DNA of 64,000 nt from Thermoactinospora rubra (GTDB taxonomy: Bacteria > Actinomycetota > Actinomycetes > Streptosporangiales > Streptosporangiaceae), in assembly GCF_002093975.1 (NCBI RefSeq), contig NZ_MSZZ01000024.1, positions 62,001-126,000 on the forward strand. Reading direction: 5' to 3'. Of this stretch, positions 50,818-59,418 are shown piece after piece (the first letter of the stretch is position 1; each line of letters opens with the position of its first letter). The position numbers and the translations under genes were made by a program. The notes below the pieces were generated by a model. It made no database searches. It saw only the letters and a program-made list of their open reading frames with translations, and was not told the DNA's origin.

Positions 50818-52383
50818 ATGACGATCGACCAGCTGTCCCAGCTCAGGAGCCATCGGCCGGTACGGCGGCGCTGGCCCCTCGTCGTCGCGGCCGTCCTGGT
50901 CCCGGCCCTGGTCGCCGCGGCGGTGATCTGGGTGACGCGCACGCGGGGCTCGGCGGCGCAGACCGCGCGGGACTATCTGGCGGCCTGGCAGCGGCGCGAC
51001 TACCCGGCCATGCGCCGGCTCGTCGCCGACCCGCCGGCCGACTTCGAGCGGTGGCACAGGAACGTGGAGGCCGGGCTCAAGCTGACGCGCGTGGCCGCCG
51101 AGCTGCGCGAGACCGGCGAGGGCCGGGCGCGGTTCCACGCCACGCTCAGCGGGCGGGGCCCCGACCTGGCCTACGACGGGCGGCTCCGGCTGGTGGAGCG
51201 GGACCGCGAGTGGAAGGTCGCCTGGAGCCCGGCGGCCATCCACCCGGAGCTGGCGCCGGGACGCCGGCTCACCCTGGTCACCGCCCGGGAGGAGGCCGTG
51301 CCGGTGCTGGCCGCCGACGGCACGCGGATCGACACGCCCGGCACCCCGGGCTCCATCCAGCAGATCGTCGCCTCGCTCAAAGCGCGGCACGGGGACCGCC
51401 TGACCGTGCCCGGCGTCTCGCGGATCGTCCTGTCCGAGGGCGACAGGGCCGTCAGGACCCTCGCCGAGCGGGCCGCCGCCCGGCGCGAGCCGTTCAGGAC
51501 CACGTTGGACCTGCGCCACCACCGCGCGGGCGCGGCGGCGCTGGAACGCACCCGCAAGCCCGCCGCGCTGGTGGCGATGCGCGCCTCGACCGGCGAGGTG
51601 CTGGCCGTGGTCAACAACCGCGGCGGGTTCGACCGGGCGCTCATGGGCAAGTACCCGCCCGGCTCCACCTTCAAGGTCGTCACCGCCTCGGCGCTCGTGG
51701 CCGCCGGGATGCGCCCCGGGCAGATCGTCCGGTGCCCGGCCGAGCAGAACATCGGCGGCTTCACGTTCCACAACGCGCATTTCCACGACTTCGGCAGCCT
51801 GCCGTTCCGCGATGCCTTCGCGCACTCGTGCAACACCACCTTCGGCGCGCAGGCCGTCGCCAGGCTGGGCGCGCGGCGGCTGGCCAAGGTCGCGGGCGAC
51901 TTCGGCTTCGGCGTGCCGATCGACCCGGGCGTGCCCGCCGTACGCGCCGACTTCCCCGCGCCCAAGGACGACACCGACCTGGCCTCGGCGTCGATCGGCC
52001 AGGGGCGGGTGCTGGCCAGCCCGCTCAACATGGCGGGCGTCGCCGCGGCGATCGCGGGCGGCGTGTGGCGCTCGCCCCGGCTGGTGCCCGCCGGCCTGGT
52101 GCCCACGCAGGAGCGCGCGCTGGAGCCCGCCGTGGTCGAGGCGCTGCGCGAGCTGATGCCCGCCGTCGTCAGCGAGGGGACGGCGCACGCCGTACGGTTC
52201 CCGCCCGGCACGGCCGGCAAGACGGGGACGGCGGAGTACGGCTCGGGCGAGGAGCCCCCGACGCACTCGTGGTTCATCGGCTACCGCGGCGACCTGGCGT
52301 TCGCGGTCGTGGTGGAGGGCGGCGGCGAGGGTGCCGCGGTCGCCGCGCCCATCGCCGCCGGCTTCCTCGCCCGCCTCTCGTGA
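50818..52383 (+). CDS. Class B penicillin-binding protein with MecA-type N-terminal domain
   Basis: A 521-residue membrane-anchored D,D-transpeptidase. One N-terminal helix (about 20-40), NTF2-like MecA_N domain (about 45-140), short dimerisation region, and a transpeptidase domain from about 230. All motifs are intact: Ser283-x-x-Lys286 (PPGSTFKVV), Ser337-Cys-Asn339 (AHSCNTTF), and Lys468-Thr-Gly (AGKTGTAEYG). It cross-links peptidoglycan; MecA_N PBPs often have low beta-lactam affinity. Divergent from the LysR/beta-lactamase-like pair. Same layout as the inactive paralogue at 27387-29225 but shorter, with a membrane anchor instead of a lipobox. Confidence 0.92.
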   Translation: MTIDQLSQLRSHRPVRRRWPLVVAAVLVPALVAAAVIWVTRTRGSAAQTARDYLAAWQRRDYPAMRRLVADPPADFERWHRNVEAGLKLTRVAAELRETGEGRARFHATLSGRGPDLAYDGRLRLVERDREWKVAWSPAAIHPELAPGRRLTLVTAREEAVPVLAADGTRIDTPGTPGSIQQIVASLKARHGDRLTVPGVSRIVLSEGDRAVRTLAERAAARREPFRTTLDLRHHRAGAAALERTRKPAALVAMRASTGEVLAVVNNRGGFDRALMGKYPPGSTFKVVTASALVAAGMRPGQIVRCPAEQNIGGFTFHNAHFHDFGSLPFRDAFAHSCNTTFGAQAVARLGARRLAKVAGDFGFGVPIDPGVPAVRADFPAPKDDTDLASASIGQGRVLASPLNMAGVAAAIAGGVWRSPRLVPAGLVPTQERALEPAVVEALRELMPAVVSEGTAHAVRFPPGTAGKTGTAEYGSGEEPPTHSWFIGYRGDLAFAVVVEGGGEGAAVAAPIAAGFLARLS

Positions 52384-52409
52384 CGCCCCTCCTCGCCGGG
52401 GCGCGGGCG

Positions 52410-53132
52410 TCAGCCGGCCTTGCGGTCGACGGGAGAGGTGAGGGCGGCCACGGCCGCGACGACCTCCGAGGTGTTGGACAGGTCGGCCAGGACGATGTCC
52501 GCGCCCGCCTCGCGCAGCTCGGCGGCGGTCGAGCGGCCGGTCGCGACGCCGATCACGGCGGCGCCGCCGATCCTGGCCGCCTGGACGTCGCGGGTGGAGT
52601 CGCCGACGACCACCGTGTTGGCCGCCGTGAACGGCACGCCGTGGCGCCGCCCGGCCCGGCTCTGCGCCACCTGCAGCAGCGTGGCCTTGGGGTACACCTC
52701 CTCGCCGTAGCCGCCGAGCTCGAAGTCGACGTGCTCGTGCAGCCCGAAGGCGCGCAGCTTGTGCACCGCATTGCTCTTGATCGTGCCGGTCAGCACCGAC
52801 TGGACGACCCCCTCCAGCCGGGCCACGGCCGCCAGCGCCTCCTTCGCGCCGGGCAGGACGCGGCCCGTCGCGGCCAGCCGGTCACGCCGGTTCGCGAAGG
52901 CCACGGCGAGCGCCGACAGGAAGCGCGGCAGGTGGTCGTCCTCGGCCCGCACCCCGTTGAGCGCGAGCGTCTCGAACACGATCTCCGAGTCGGGGCGGCC
53001 CATCGCGGGCGCCAGCTTGACCAGCGGACGCCCGGTGACGACGCGGAACGCCTCGGCGTAGGCCTCCCGGGTGACGATGGCGACGTCGACCAGCGTCAGG
53101 TCGACGTTCCACAGGACAAGGCGGCGGTTCAC
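52410..53132 (-). CDS. HAD-superfamily protein with Asn at the nucleophile position
   Basis: A 240-residue HAD-like protein of the phosphoglycolate-phosphatase type (cap C1). Motif I normally reads DxDxT; here it is WNVDLT, so the nucleophilic Asp is Asn (codon AAC) while the second Asp is kept. Motif II (SVLTGTIKSN), the motif III Lys (YPKATL) and motif IV (VVVGDSTRDVQAA) are intact. Without the nucleophile, phosphatase chemistry should be lost or very weak. The GTG at 53132 starts just before motif I. Downstream of another HAD gene on the same strand. Confidence 0.85.
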   Translation of the reverse strand: MNRRLVLWNVDLTLVDVAIVTREAYAEAFRVVTGRPLVKLAPAMGRPDSEIVFETLALNGVRAEDDHLPRFLSALAVAFANRRDRLAATGRVLPGAKEALAAVARLEGVVQSVLTGTIKSNAVHKLRAFGLHEHVDFELGGYGEEVYPKATLLQVAQSRAGRRHGVPFTAANTVVVGDSTRDVQAARIGGAAVIGVATGRSTAAELREAGADIVLADLSNTSEVVAAVAALTSPVDRKAG

Positions 53133-53182
53133 CCGCACAAGCGTACGGCCGGCGCCGCCCCTACGCCCGCCCGCCGGGCGAT

Positions 53183-53809
53183 TCAGGCATAGTTGAGCGC
53201 CTCGGCGAGCGTGTCGACGACCGGGAAGCCGGTCCGCTCCAGGGCGGCCCTGGTCGTCATGCCGCCGGTGTAGAGGACCGCCCTCGCGCCGACGTGCCGC
53301 GCCGCGACGCCGTCGTCCACGCTGTCGCCGATGACGAGCACCTGCTCGGGCCGGACCGGCATGGCGGCGATGTGGGCCGCCAGGTGCTCCGACTTCCCGC
53401 CGCCCGTCGGGCCGCGCAGCCCGTCGACCCTCAGCAGGTGACGGTGCAGGCCGAAGGACTCCACCAGCGGCGCCACGTGGTCGTGCGGCGCCATCGAGCA
53501 CAGCGACTGCGTGCCGGTCCATTCCTCGATCAGCGCCCGCGCCCCCTCGGCCAGCCCGCAGGCCGCCATGAGCCGGTAGTAGCCGGTGTGGAAGGCCTCG
53601 TCGAGACGCTCCCACTCGCCTTCGTCGAGCGCCCGGCCCAGCAGGCGCTCGTAGGTCAGCCAGACCGGCCGGGTGTAGACCGCGCGGAAGCCCTCGGCGT
53701 CGAGCGGGGGCAGGCCGTAGGGGGCGAACACCTCGTTGGTGGCCCCCACGATGGCCTCGATGTCGTGGAAGAGCGTGCCGTTCCAGTCCCAGACGATGTG
53801 CTTGGTCAT
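53183..53809 (-). CDS. HAD-family hydrolase
   Basis: A 208-residue HAD hydrolase with motif I WDWNGTLF (nucleophile Asp8 present), cap domain to about 90, motif II SLCSMAPHD region, and motif IV VLVIGDSVDDGVAARHVG. The DxN form of motif I is common in actinobacterial relatives. Probably a phosphatase for a small phosphorylated metabolite; substrate unknown. Its start lies 29 bases beyond the DUF2690 stop. Confidence 0.9.
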   Translation of the reverse strand: MTKHIVWDWNGTLFHDIEAIVGATNEVFAPYGLPPLDAEGFRAVYTRPVWLTYERLLGRALDEGEWERLDEAFHTGYYRLMAACGLAEGARALIEEWTGTQSLCSMAPHDHVAPLVESFGLHRHLLRVDGLRGPTGGGKSEHLAAHIAAMPVRPEQVLVIGDSVDDGVAARHVGARAVLYTGGMTTRAALERTGFPVVDTLAEALNYA

Positions 53810-53838
53810 GGCGTTCACAGGGTAGACCGGCCCGTGCT

Positions 53839-54279
53839 TCAGCGGCAGGCCCTGCCGGTGATGCCGGAGGCGTGGTTGACGCGGCCGATCCCGTCGCGGA
53901 CGGTGGCCTTGGCCCAGGCGCAGATCCGCTTCGCGTGGACCATGTCGCCCCAGTGGTGGCCGCCGTTGCCGGCCTTGAAGGTGAAGGAGACGCTCTTGCC
54001 CTTCCTGGACACCGTGATCGTGCCGGTGGCGCGCTTGGAGACCCAGACCTCGCCCCAGTTCGTGCCGCAGGAGGTGGAGTAGTAGAGCTTGAGCACGCCC
54101 AGGGGCTCGCCCAGCTCGTTGCGCAGCGTCGCGCTCTTGCCGGTGTAGAGCTTGGAGTCGGCGCAGCCGGTGCGGTAGGGGTCCTTGCCGTCGAGGGAGT
54201 GGGCGGCGGCGGGGGCGGCGGGCAGCAGGAGCAGCGAGGCGGCGCCGGCCACGGCGGCGAGGGCGGGTCCGATCTTCAT
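53839..54279 (-). CDS. Secreted DUF2690-like protein
   Basis: A 146-residue secreted protein: signal peptide to about residue 26 (LLLLPAAPAAAHS) and one compact domain with four Cys (TGCADSKLY; STSCGTNWGEVWV; KRICAWAK; GRACR), probably two disulfides. YSTSCGTNWGEVW is typical of DUF2690, found in actinobacteria and of unknown function. Preceded on the same strand by the gene at 54289-54801, nine bases away. Confidence 0.82.
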   Translation of the reverse strand: MKIGPALAAVAGAASLLLLPAAPAAAHSLDGKDPYRTGCADSKLYTGKSATLRNELGEPLGVLKLYYSTSCGTNWGEVWVSKRATGTITVSRKGKSVSFTFKAGNGGHHWGDMVHAKRICAWAKATVRDGIGRVNHASGITGRACR

Positions 54280-54288
54280 CGGGCGATC

Positions 54289-54801
54289 TTAACCCTCGGC
54301 GAGGATGTCGGGGATCTCCTGGGTGGCGTACCACATCAGCTCGTGGGCCTCGGCGCCGTCGACCGTGAAGCGGGCGTCCTCGTCGCCCCCGTCGGCCCGC
54401 GGCAGGGCGGCGACCGCCTGCTCGACGTCGGGGCCGGCCAGCTGGTCGTCGACGTGCACGGCGGCCACCTTGGCCATCGGGACCGCGGCGAGCAGCCGTA
54501 CCCTCGCCCGGTCCTCCAGGTTGGGGCTGAGCTGCAGGGCGTCGTCGGGCACGTCGGCGGCGACCACGACGCGGCGGGCGGGCGCGGGCACGCCGTCGGC
54601 GCGGTCGGCGGCCAGCATGCGCAGCGAGGCGCGGGCGGCCTCGGTGAGCGCGACGTACTCCAGCTCCTCGGTGTCGCCCGAGGCGTACCACTCGACCAGG
54701 GCGGGCGTCACCGCGTAGCCGGTCAGGGGGGCGGGGCCGAGCTCGCCGGCCTCGACCGCGCGGGCCAGGGCCGGGATCGTGCACGGCAGGTAGACACGCA
54801 T
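54289..54801 (-). CDS. Conserved hypothetical protein (DUF6912-like)
   Basis: A 170-residue cytosolic protein beginning MRVYLPCTIPALARAVEAGEL, with an alpha/beta character and a C-terminal HELMWYATQEIPDIL. It matches my memory of a small actinobacterial family (DUF6912) of unknown function. The ATG at 54801 starts the conserved sequence; an ATG at 54813 would overlap the upstream HAD stop as ATGA and is the alternative. Coupling to the HAD gene suggests joint expression. No catalytic motif recognised. Confidence 0.8.
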   Translation of the reverse strand: MRVYLPCTIPALARAVEAGELGPAPLTGYAVTPALVEWYASGDTEELEYVALTEAARASLRMLAADRADGVPAPARRVVVAADVPDDALQLSPNLEDRARVRLLAAVPMAKVAAVHVDDQLAGPDVEQAVAALPRADGGDEDARFTVDGAEAHELMWYATQEIPDILAEG

Positions 54802-54809
54802 GGCGTCCA

Positions 54810-55457
54810 TCATGCCCGGCGCAGCGGGCGCTGGAGCAGCGACTCAAGCTCGGCGATGGTCGTGTCGGCGTCGCGGTGGTGGATGCCCCTGATGCCCAGC
54901 TCGGCGGCGGCCCGGATGTTGGGCTCGATGTCGTCGATGAAGACGCACTCCTCGGCGGCCAGGCCGAGCAGGTCGAGCGCGTGGCGGAAGATCTCCGGCT
55001 CGGGCTTGCGCATGCCGACCTCGCCCGAGATCACCACGGCGTCGAACAGCTCGTCCCAGTCCTCGCGGGGGTAGGCGTTGCCCCAGGAGTTGGACACCAG
55101 GCAGGTCTTAATCCCGTGCCGCCGCAGCTCCCGCAGCACCTCGTGCATGGCGTCGTCCCTGGCGAAGCCCGCGAACATCCGCGCCAGCAGCCCCTCGGCC
55201 TCCGGCGCCACCCCGTCGAGGGTCAGCAGCCTGGCCGCGAGGTCGCGCTCGAAGGCCACGACGTCCATCTCGCCCCGCTCCAGCGCGTGGATGGCGCTGC
55301 GGGCGGCGCTCGTGCCGTACGCCTCCTCCACCAGCTCCCGCATGACCTGCCGGTAGTGGGCGTCGTCGATGCGGTCCGCCTCGATCCAGTGGGCGATCGC
55401 CTCGCGCATCGGGAGCGTCAGCACGCCGCCCCAGTCGATCAGGACTCCCTTGATCAT
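54810..55457 (-). CDS. HAD-family hydrolase (subfamily IA)
   Basis: A 215-residue HAD hydrolase: motif I IDWGGVLTLP (nucleophile Asp near 7), helical cap to about 100, motif II CLVSNSWGNA, motif III MRKPEPEIF with the Lys, and motif IV VFIDDIEPNIRAAAELG. The start at ATG 55457 puts motif I near the N-terminus; ATG 55472 and GTG 55478 are alternatives. Substrate unknown. Third HAD gene within 3 kb on the same strand. Confidence 0.9.
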   Translation of the reverse strand: MIKGVLIDWGGVLTLPMREAIAHWIEADRIDDAHYRQVMRELVEEAYGTSAARSAIHALERGEMDVVAFERDLAARLLTLDGVAPEAEGLLARMFAGFARDDAMHEVLRELRRHGIKTCLVSNSWGNAYPREDWDELFDAVVISGEVGMRKPEPEIFRHALDLLGLAAEECVFIDDIEPNIRAAAELGIRGIHHRDADTTIAELESLLQRPLRRA

Positions 55458-55494
55458 GGACCCCTTGAGCATGGTCACAGCCTAGGGCCCGCGC

Positions 55495-56718
55495 TCACCG
55501 GCTCTCGCGCTGGATGTGCGCGGCCAGCTCGCGGTGCTCGGCCGAGCGGACCGTCTTGGTCGCCTCGGCGGCCGAGGCGACCGGGGCGCGGTGCAGGATG
55601 CCGTGGGTACGGCGCAGCTCCAGCAGCCGCGTGACGGACTGGTCGAGCCGCTCGCGGGAGATCCGGCCCGACTTGACCGCCGCCAGCACGGCCCTGTACG
55701 CCTTGCCGAGGTCGGGCGGCATGAGCAGCAGGTCGGCGCCCGCCAGGACGGCCCGGACGGCCACCTCGCCGTCGCCGTACTTCGTCCTGACGCCCTTCAT
55801 GTTGAGGGCGTCGGTCGAGATCACCCCGGTGAAGCCCAGCTTCTCCCGCAGCAGGCCGGTGAGGATGGGCTTGGACAGCGTCGCCGGGTCGCCCGAGGGG
55901 TCCAGGGCGGGCATGACGATGTGGGCGCTCATGACGGCGTCCACGCCGGCCTCGACGGCCGCCTTGAAGGGCGGCGCGTCCAGCTTCTCCCACTGGGCGC
56001 GGCTGTGCCGGATGACCGGCAGGCCGGTGTGGCTGTCGACCGTGGTGTCCCCGTGCCCGGGGAAGTGCTTGGCGGTGCTGGCCACGCCGGCGTCCCGGAA
56101 GCCCTTGACGGCGGCGGCGACCATCGTGGCCACCTTGCCGGGGTCGTTCCCGTAGGCCCGCTTGCCGATGACCGGGTTGCGCGGGTTGACGTTGACGTCG
56201 GCCACGGGGGCGAAGTCGAGGTTGACGCCCAGGGCCCGCAGCTCCTCGCCGGTGGCCTTGGCGGCGGCGCGCGACAGGGACGGGTCGCCGGTGGCGCCGA
56301 TCACCGAGGCGCCCGGCAGTTTGGTCATCACCGCGCCCATCCGCGAGACCAGCCCGTTCTCCTGGTCGGTGCCGATCAGCAGCGGGACCTTCCCGGCGGC
56401 CTTCTGCAGGCCGTTGGTGAGCGACACCACCTGGGGGACGCTCTTGACGTGCTCGGGGAACAGGATGACCCCGCCCAGGCGGTACTTCCTGACCAGCCGG
56501 GCGTCGGCGGTGGCGGGCATGAACAGCAGGCCGACCTTCTCCTCCAGGCTCAGCCCGGCCAGCACCTGGGCCACCTCGTCGCGGGAGGGCTGGGCGGAGG
56601 GCGACTGGCTCGCCCGCGCCAGGGGGGCGGTGGCGGGCGACGCCGGGACGGGCGCCGCTCCGGCGCATCCCGCCACAATGATCGCGAATGCCAGCGAACC
56701 TGCCACGCGAAGAACCAT
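55495..56718 (-). CDS. GH3 beta-N-acetylhexosaminidase lipoprotein (NagZ/LpqI-like)
   Basis: A 407-residue lipoprotein that removes GlcNAc from muropeptides. Lipobox IIVAGC (Cys18), Ser/Ala/Pro linker to about 45, then the GH3 barrel with IGTDQENGLVSRMG and the NagZ motif KHFPGHGDTTVDSHTGLP, whose Asp-His pair acts as the unusual acid/base; the nucleophile Asp lies in GVISTDALNMKGV. Like M. tuberculosis LpqI it is a surface form. The released GlcNAc could feed the PTS encoded at 56.8-64 kb. ATG at 56718. Confidence 0.92.
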   Translation of the reverse strand: MVLRVAGSLAFAIIVAGCAGAAPVPASPATAPLARASQSPSAQPSRDEVAQVLAGLSLEEKVGLLFMPATADARLVRKYRLGGVILFPEHVKSVPQVVSLTNGLQKAAGKVPLLIGTDQENGLVSRMGAVMTKLPGASVIGATGDPSLSRAAAKATGEELRALGVNLDFAPVADVNVNPRNPVIGKRAYGNDPGKVATMVAAAVKGFRDAGVASTAKHFPGHGDTTVDSHTGLPVIRHSRAQWEKLDAPPFKAAVEAGVDAVMSAHIVMPALDPSGDPATLSKPILTGLLREKLGFTGVISTDALNMKGVRTKYGDGEVAVRAVLAGADLLLMPPDLGKAYRAVLAAVKSGRISRERLDQSVTRLLELRRTHGILHRAPVASAAEATKTVRSAEHRELAAHIQRESR

Positions 56719-56789
56719 GCGTTCCAAACTATCCGCGCCGGGCGGGTGCCCGGATCGCCGAGCCATCCGCGCCGGGCGGGTCGCGCGGG

Positions 56790-58472
56790 TCACAGCCCGA
56801 GATCGGCCAGCCCGGGCAGCTCCCGGCGGGCCGCCTGCCTGGCCCGCGCCGCCGTGGCCGCCGCCCGTGCCGCCCGCGCCGCCGTACGGCACTGCTCCAG
56901 GGTGTGCGCGGCCAGGGCGGCCCGTACGGCGGGCAGCGCGGCGGGGGCGGCCGAGAGCGAGGCCGCGCCCAGGCCGGCCAGCACGCACGCCATCGCCGGG
57001 TCGGCCGCGGCCTCGCCGCACACCCCGCACGGCCGGTCGTGCCCGGTCATGGCCAGCGCGACGAGGTCGAGCAGCGCGGGCTGCCAGTGGTCGTGCAGCG
57101 CGCGCAGCGCCGCCACCTGCCGGTCGGCCGCGAAGGCGTACTGGGCCAGGTCGTTGGTGCCGACCGAGAAGAAGTCGGCGGCCGGGGCCAGGTCGGCGGC
57201 GCGCAGCGCGGCGGCCGGGATCTCGATCATCACGCCCGCCGAGGACAGCCCGGCGGTACGGCAGGCCGCCGCGAACCACTCGGCCTCCTCCACGGTGGCC
57301 ACCATCGGCGCCATGACCTGGAGCCGGGCGTTCGTCCCCGCGGCGGCGGCCGCGAGCGCCCGCAGCTGGGCGGCCAGTACGGCCGGATGCCGGCCGGACA
57401 GCCGCACGCCCCGCTGCCCCAGCGCCGGGTTCGGCTCGCGCCCGGGCGGCAGGAAGGCCAGCGCCTTGTCGGCGCCCGCGTCGAGCGTGCGCACGACGAC
57501 CGGGCGGCCGGGGAAGGCCCGCAGCACCTCCCGGTAGGCCTTCTCCTGCTCCTGCTCGCTGGGCGCGGCGCGCCGGTCGAGGTAGAGGAACTCCGTCCGG
57601 TACAGCCCGACGCCCTCGGCCCCGGCGGCCAGCGCGGCCTCCACGTCGCCGGGCCCGCCGACGTTGGCCAGCAGCGGCACCGGATGCCCGTCCAGCGTCC
57701 GGCCGGGACCGGCGGCCACGAGGGCGGTCCCGCGCTTCCGCGCCCGGGCCGTCACGCGCGCCACCGTGCCGTCGTCCGGCTCCACCACCACCTCCCCGGA
57801 GGACCCGTCGACCAGGACCCTCGCCCCGGCGGGGATCGCGGCGGCGCCCTCCAGGGCCACGACCGCCGGGACGCCCATCGCCCTGGCCAGGATCGCGGTG
57901 TGGCTGGTCGGCCCGCCCTCCTCGGTCACGAACCCGGCCACGGCCTCCCTCGTCAGCAGCGCCGTGTCGGCGGGCGCCAGATCCCGGGCCACCAGCACGT
58001 ACGGCTCGGCCGCCCCGACCGGCAGGACGGGCAGGGCGTGACCGGTCAGGAAGGCGACCACCCGGTCCCTCACGTCCTCCAGGTCCGCGGCCCGCTCCCC
58101 GAGGTAGCCGCCCGCCGCCCGCAGCAGGTCGCGGTACTTGCCGAACGCCTCGAAGACCGCCCTCGCCGCGACCGTGCCGGCGTCGATCAGCGCGGCGACG
58201 TCCGCGGCCAGTACCGGGTCCCTGGCCATCATGGCCTGGGCCGCCAGCACCTGCCCGGCCTCGCCCCCGGCGCGCTCGCCGCGGGCCTCCAGGTCGGCGG
58301 CCACCGCCTCCAGCGCCCGCGCGGCCCGCTCCCGTTCCGTACCGGCCTCGCCCGCGTGGCGCTGCCCGGCGGGCGGCTCGGGCACGTCCCCGCCGAACAG
58401 GTACGCCGGGCCGTACCCGACCCCCGGGCTGACGCCGAGGCCGGTGAGGCGCCCGGCGGCGCCGCCGCTCAT
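56790..58472 (-). CDS. ptsI: PTS enzyme I
   Basis: A 560-residue phosphoenolpyruvate-protein phosphotransferase. The phosphorylated His191 is in EEGGPTSHTAILARAMGVPAVV; PEP-binding segments include GVGLYRTEFLYLDR, VVVRTLDAGADKAL, RGVRLS and FFSVGTNDLAQYAFAADR with CGVCGEAAADP. The C-terminus has an extra Ala/Arg-rich helix. It overlaps ptsH by ATGA. It transfers phosphate from PEP to HPr for sugar uptake. Confidence 0.97.
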   Translation of the reverse strand: MSGGAAGRLTGLGVSPGVGYGPAYLFGGDVPEPPAGQRHAGEAGTERERAARALEAVAADLEARGERAGGEAGQVLAAQAMMARDPVLAADVAALIDAGTVAARAVFEAFGKYRDLLRAAGGYLGERAADLEDVRDRVVAFLTGHALPVLPVGAAEPYVLVARDLAPADTALLTREAVAGFVTEEGGPTSHTAILARAMGVPAVVALEGAAAIPAGARVLVDGSSGEVVVEPDDGTVARVTARARKRGTALVAAGPGRTLDGHPVPLLANVGGPGDVEAALAAGAEGVGLYRTEFLYLDRRAAPSEQEQEKAYREVLRAFPGRPVVVRTLDAGADKALAFLPPGREPNPALGQRGVRLSGRHPAVLAAQLRALAAAAAGTNARLQVMAPMVATVEEAEWFAAACRTAGLSSAGVMIEIPAAALRAADLAPAADFFSVGTNDLAQYAFAADRQVAALRALHDHWQPALLDLVALAMTGHDRPCGVCGEAAADPAMACVLAGLGAASLSAAPAALPAVRAALAAHTLEQCRTAARAARAAATAARARQAARRELPGLADLGL

Positions 58473-58726
58473 GGCGCCGACGCGATGGCGGCCAGCTCGT
58501 CCACGAGTTCCTCCGCCCCCTCGCCCTCGGCCCGGATCACGATCTCCTCGCCCTGGCGCACGTCCAGCGCCATCACCGCCAGGATGCTCTTGGCGTTGAC
58601 CGGGTCGCCCTTGGTCTTGGCCACCGTCACGTCGATCGGCGCCTTGGCCGCGGCCTGCACGAAGGTCGCCGCGGGACGGGCGTGCAGGCCCACCTTCGCC
58701 ATGACGGTCACCTTGCGCTCAGCCAT
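58469..58726 (-). CDS. ptsH: PTS phosphocarrier protein HPr
   Basis: An 85-residue HPr with phospho-His15 in KVGLHARPAATFVQAA and a Ser near 47 (NAKSILAVMAL) where Firmicutes HPr is regulated. GAGGAG precedes the ATG. It carries phosphate from enzyme I to EIIA. Confidence 0.97.
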   Translation of the reverse strand: MAERKVTVMAKVGLHARPAATFVQAAAKAPIDVTVAKTKGDPVNAKSILAVMALDVRQGEEIVIRAEGEGAEELVDELAAIASAP

Positions 58727-58837
58727 CGTCGGGCTCCTCCACCTACGTCACACGGATTCCAGAAGGCGCGGCCGCCTCCAGCCACGCCCACGCACCTCAT
58801 ACCCCCGGCCGGGACGCTGCGTCACGCCCCGCCGGGG

Positions 58838-59284
58838 TCACGCCCATCGGAACAGCTCGTCACCGACGTGGACCTCGCCGACCGCCACGGCGGTGACCTC
58901 CTCCGCGCCCGCGTCGAGCGCCACCACCGGGCAGACCGGAGAACGCCCGCTCGCCTCCACGGTCGCCGGATCCCACGCCACCACCGGCTGGCCCGCGCTG
59001 ACCCTGTCGCCCTCCGCGGCCAGCAGCTGGAACCCCTCGCCCCGCAGCTGGACCGTGTCGATGCCGAGGTGGACCAGCACGCCCCTGCCGTCGTCGGCGA
59101 CGATGACGTAGGCGTGCGGGTGGAGCTTCACGATCCTGCCGTCGATGGGCGCGACGGCCTTGCCCGGGCCGCGCAACGGGTCGATCGCCGTGCCCGGGCC
59201 GACCAGCCCGGCGGAGAAGACCGGGTCCGGCACGGCGGCCAGCCCCACGGCCGAGCCTTCGACCGGGGCGAGCACGGTGGTCAT
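58838..59284 (-). CDS. crr: PTS EIIA, glucose/GlcNAc (Crr) type
   Basis: A 148-residue single-domain EIIA of the Crr family. The phosphorylated His72 is in GVLVHLGIDTVQL and the partner His57 in KLHPHAYVIV. It passes phosphate from HPr to the separate EIIB. It is separated from EIIB by an inserted TnpB element; 112 bases precede ptsH. ATG at 59284. Confidence 0.95.
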   Translation of the reverse strand: MTTVLAPVEGSAVGLAAVPDPVFSAGLVGPGTAIDPLRGPGKAVAPIDGRIVKLHPHAYVIVADDGRGVLVHLGIDTVQLRGEGFQLLAAEGDRVSAGQPVVAWDPATVEASGRSPVCPVVALDAGAEEVTAVAVGEVHVGDELFRWA

Positions 59285-59343
59285 CGGGCCTGGCCTTCGG
59301 TGTCGTCAGCCAACTCAGCCAATTCAGCTCTCTTCCGCCAGGA

Positions 59344-59367
59344 GCCCCCGGGCTTTAGCCCTGGGGA
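59344..59367 (+). repeat. Left-end hairpin of the TnpB element
   Basis: AGCCCCCGGGCTTT followed by AGCCCTGGGG forms a short hairpin (GGGCT/AGCCC within CCCC/GGGG). It closely resembles the right-end motif at 60418-60440, in the same orientation. Confidence 0.6.
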
Positions 59368-59418
59368 GGAATGGCGTACGGCCCGCACGTTTGTTCGACG
59401 TACGGTCGACTTCACAGC

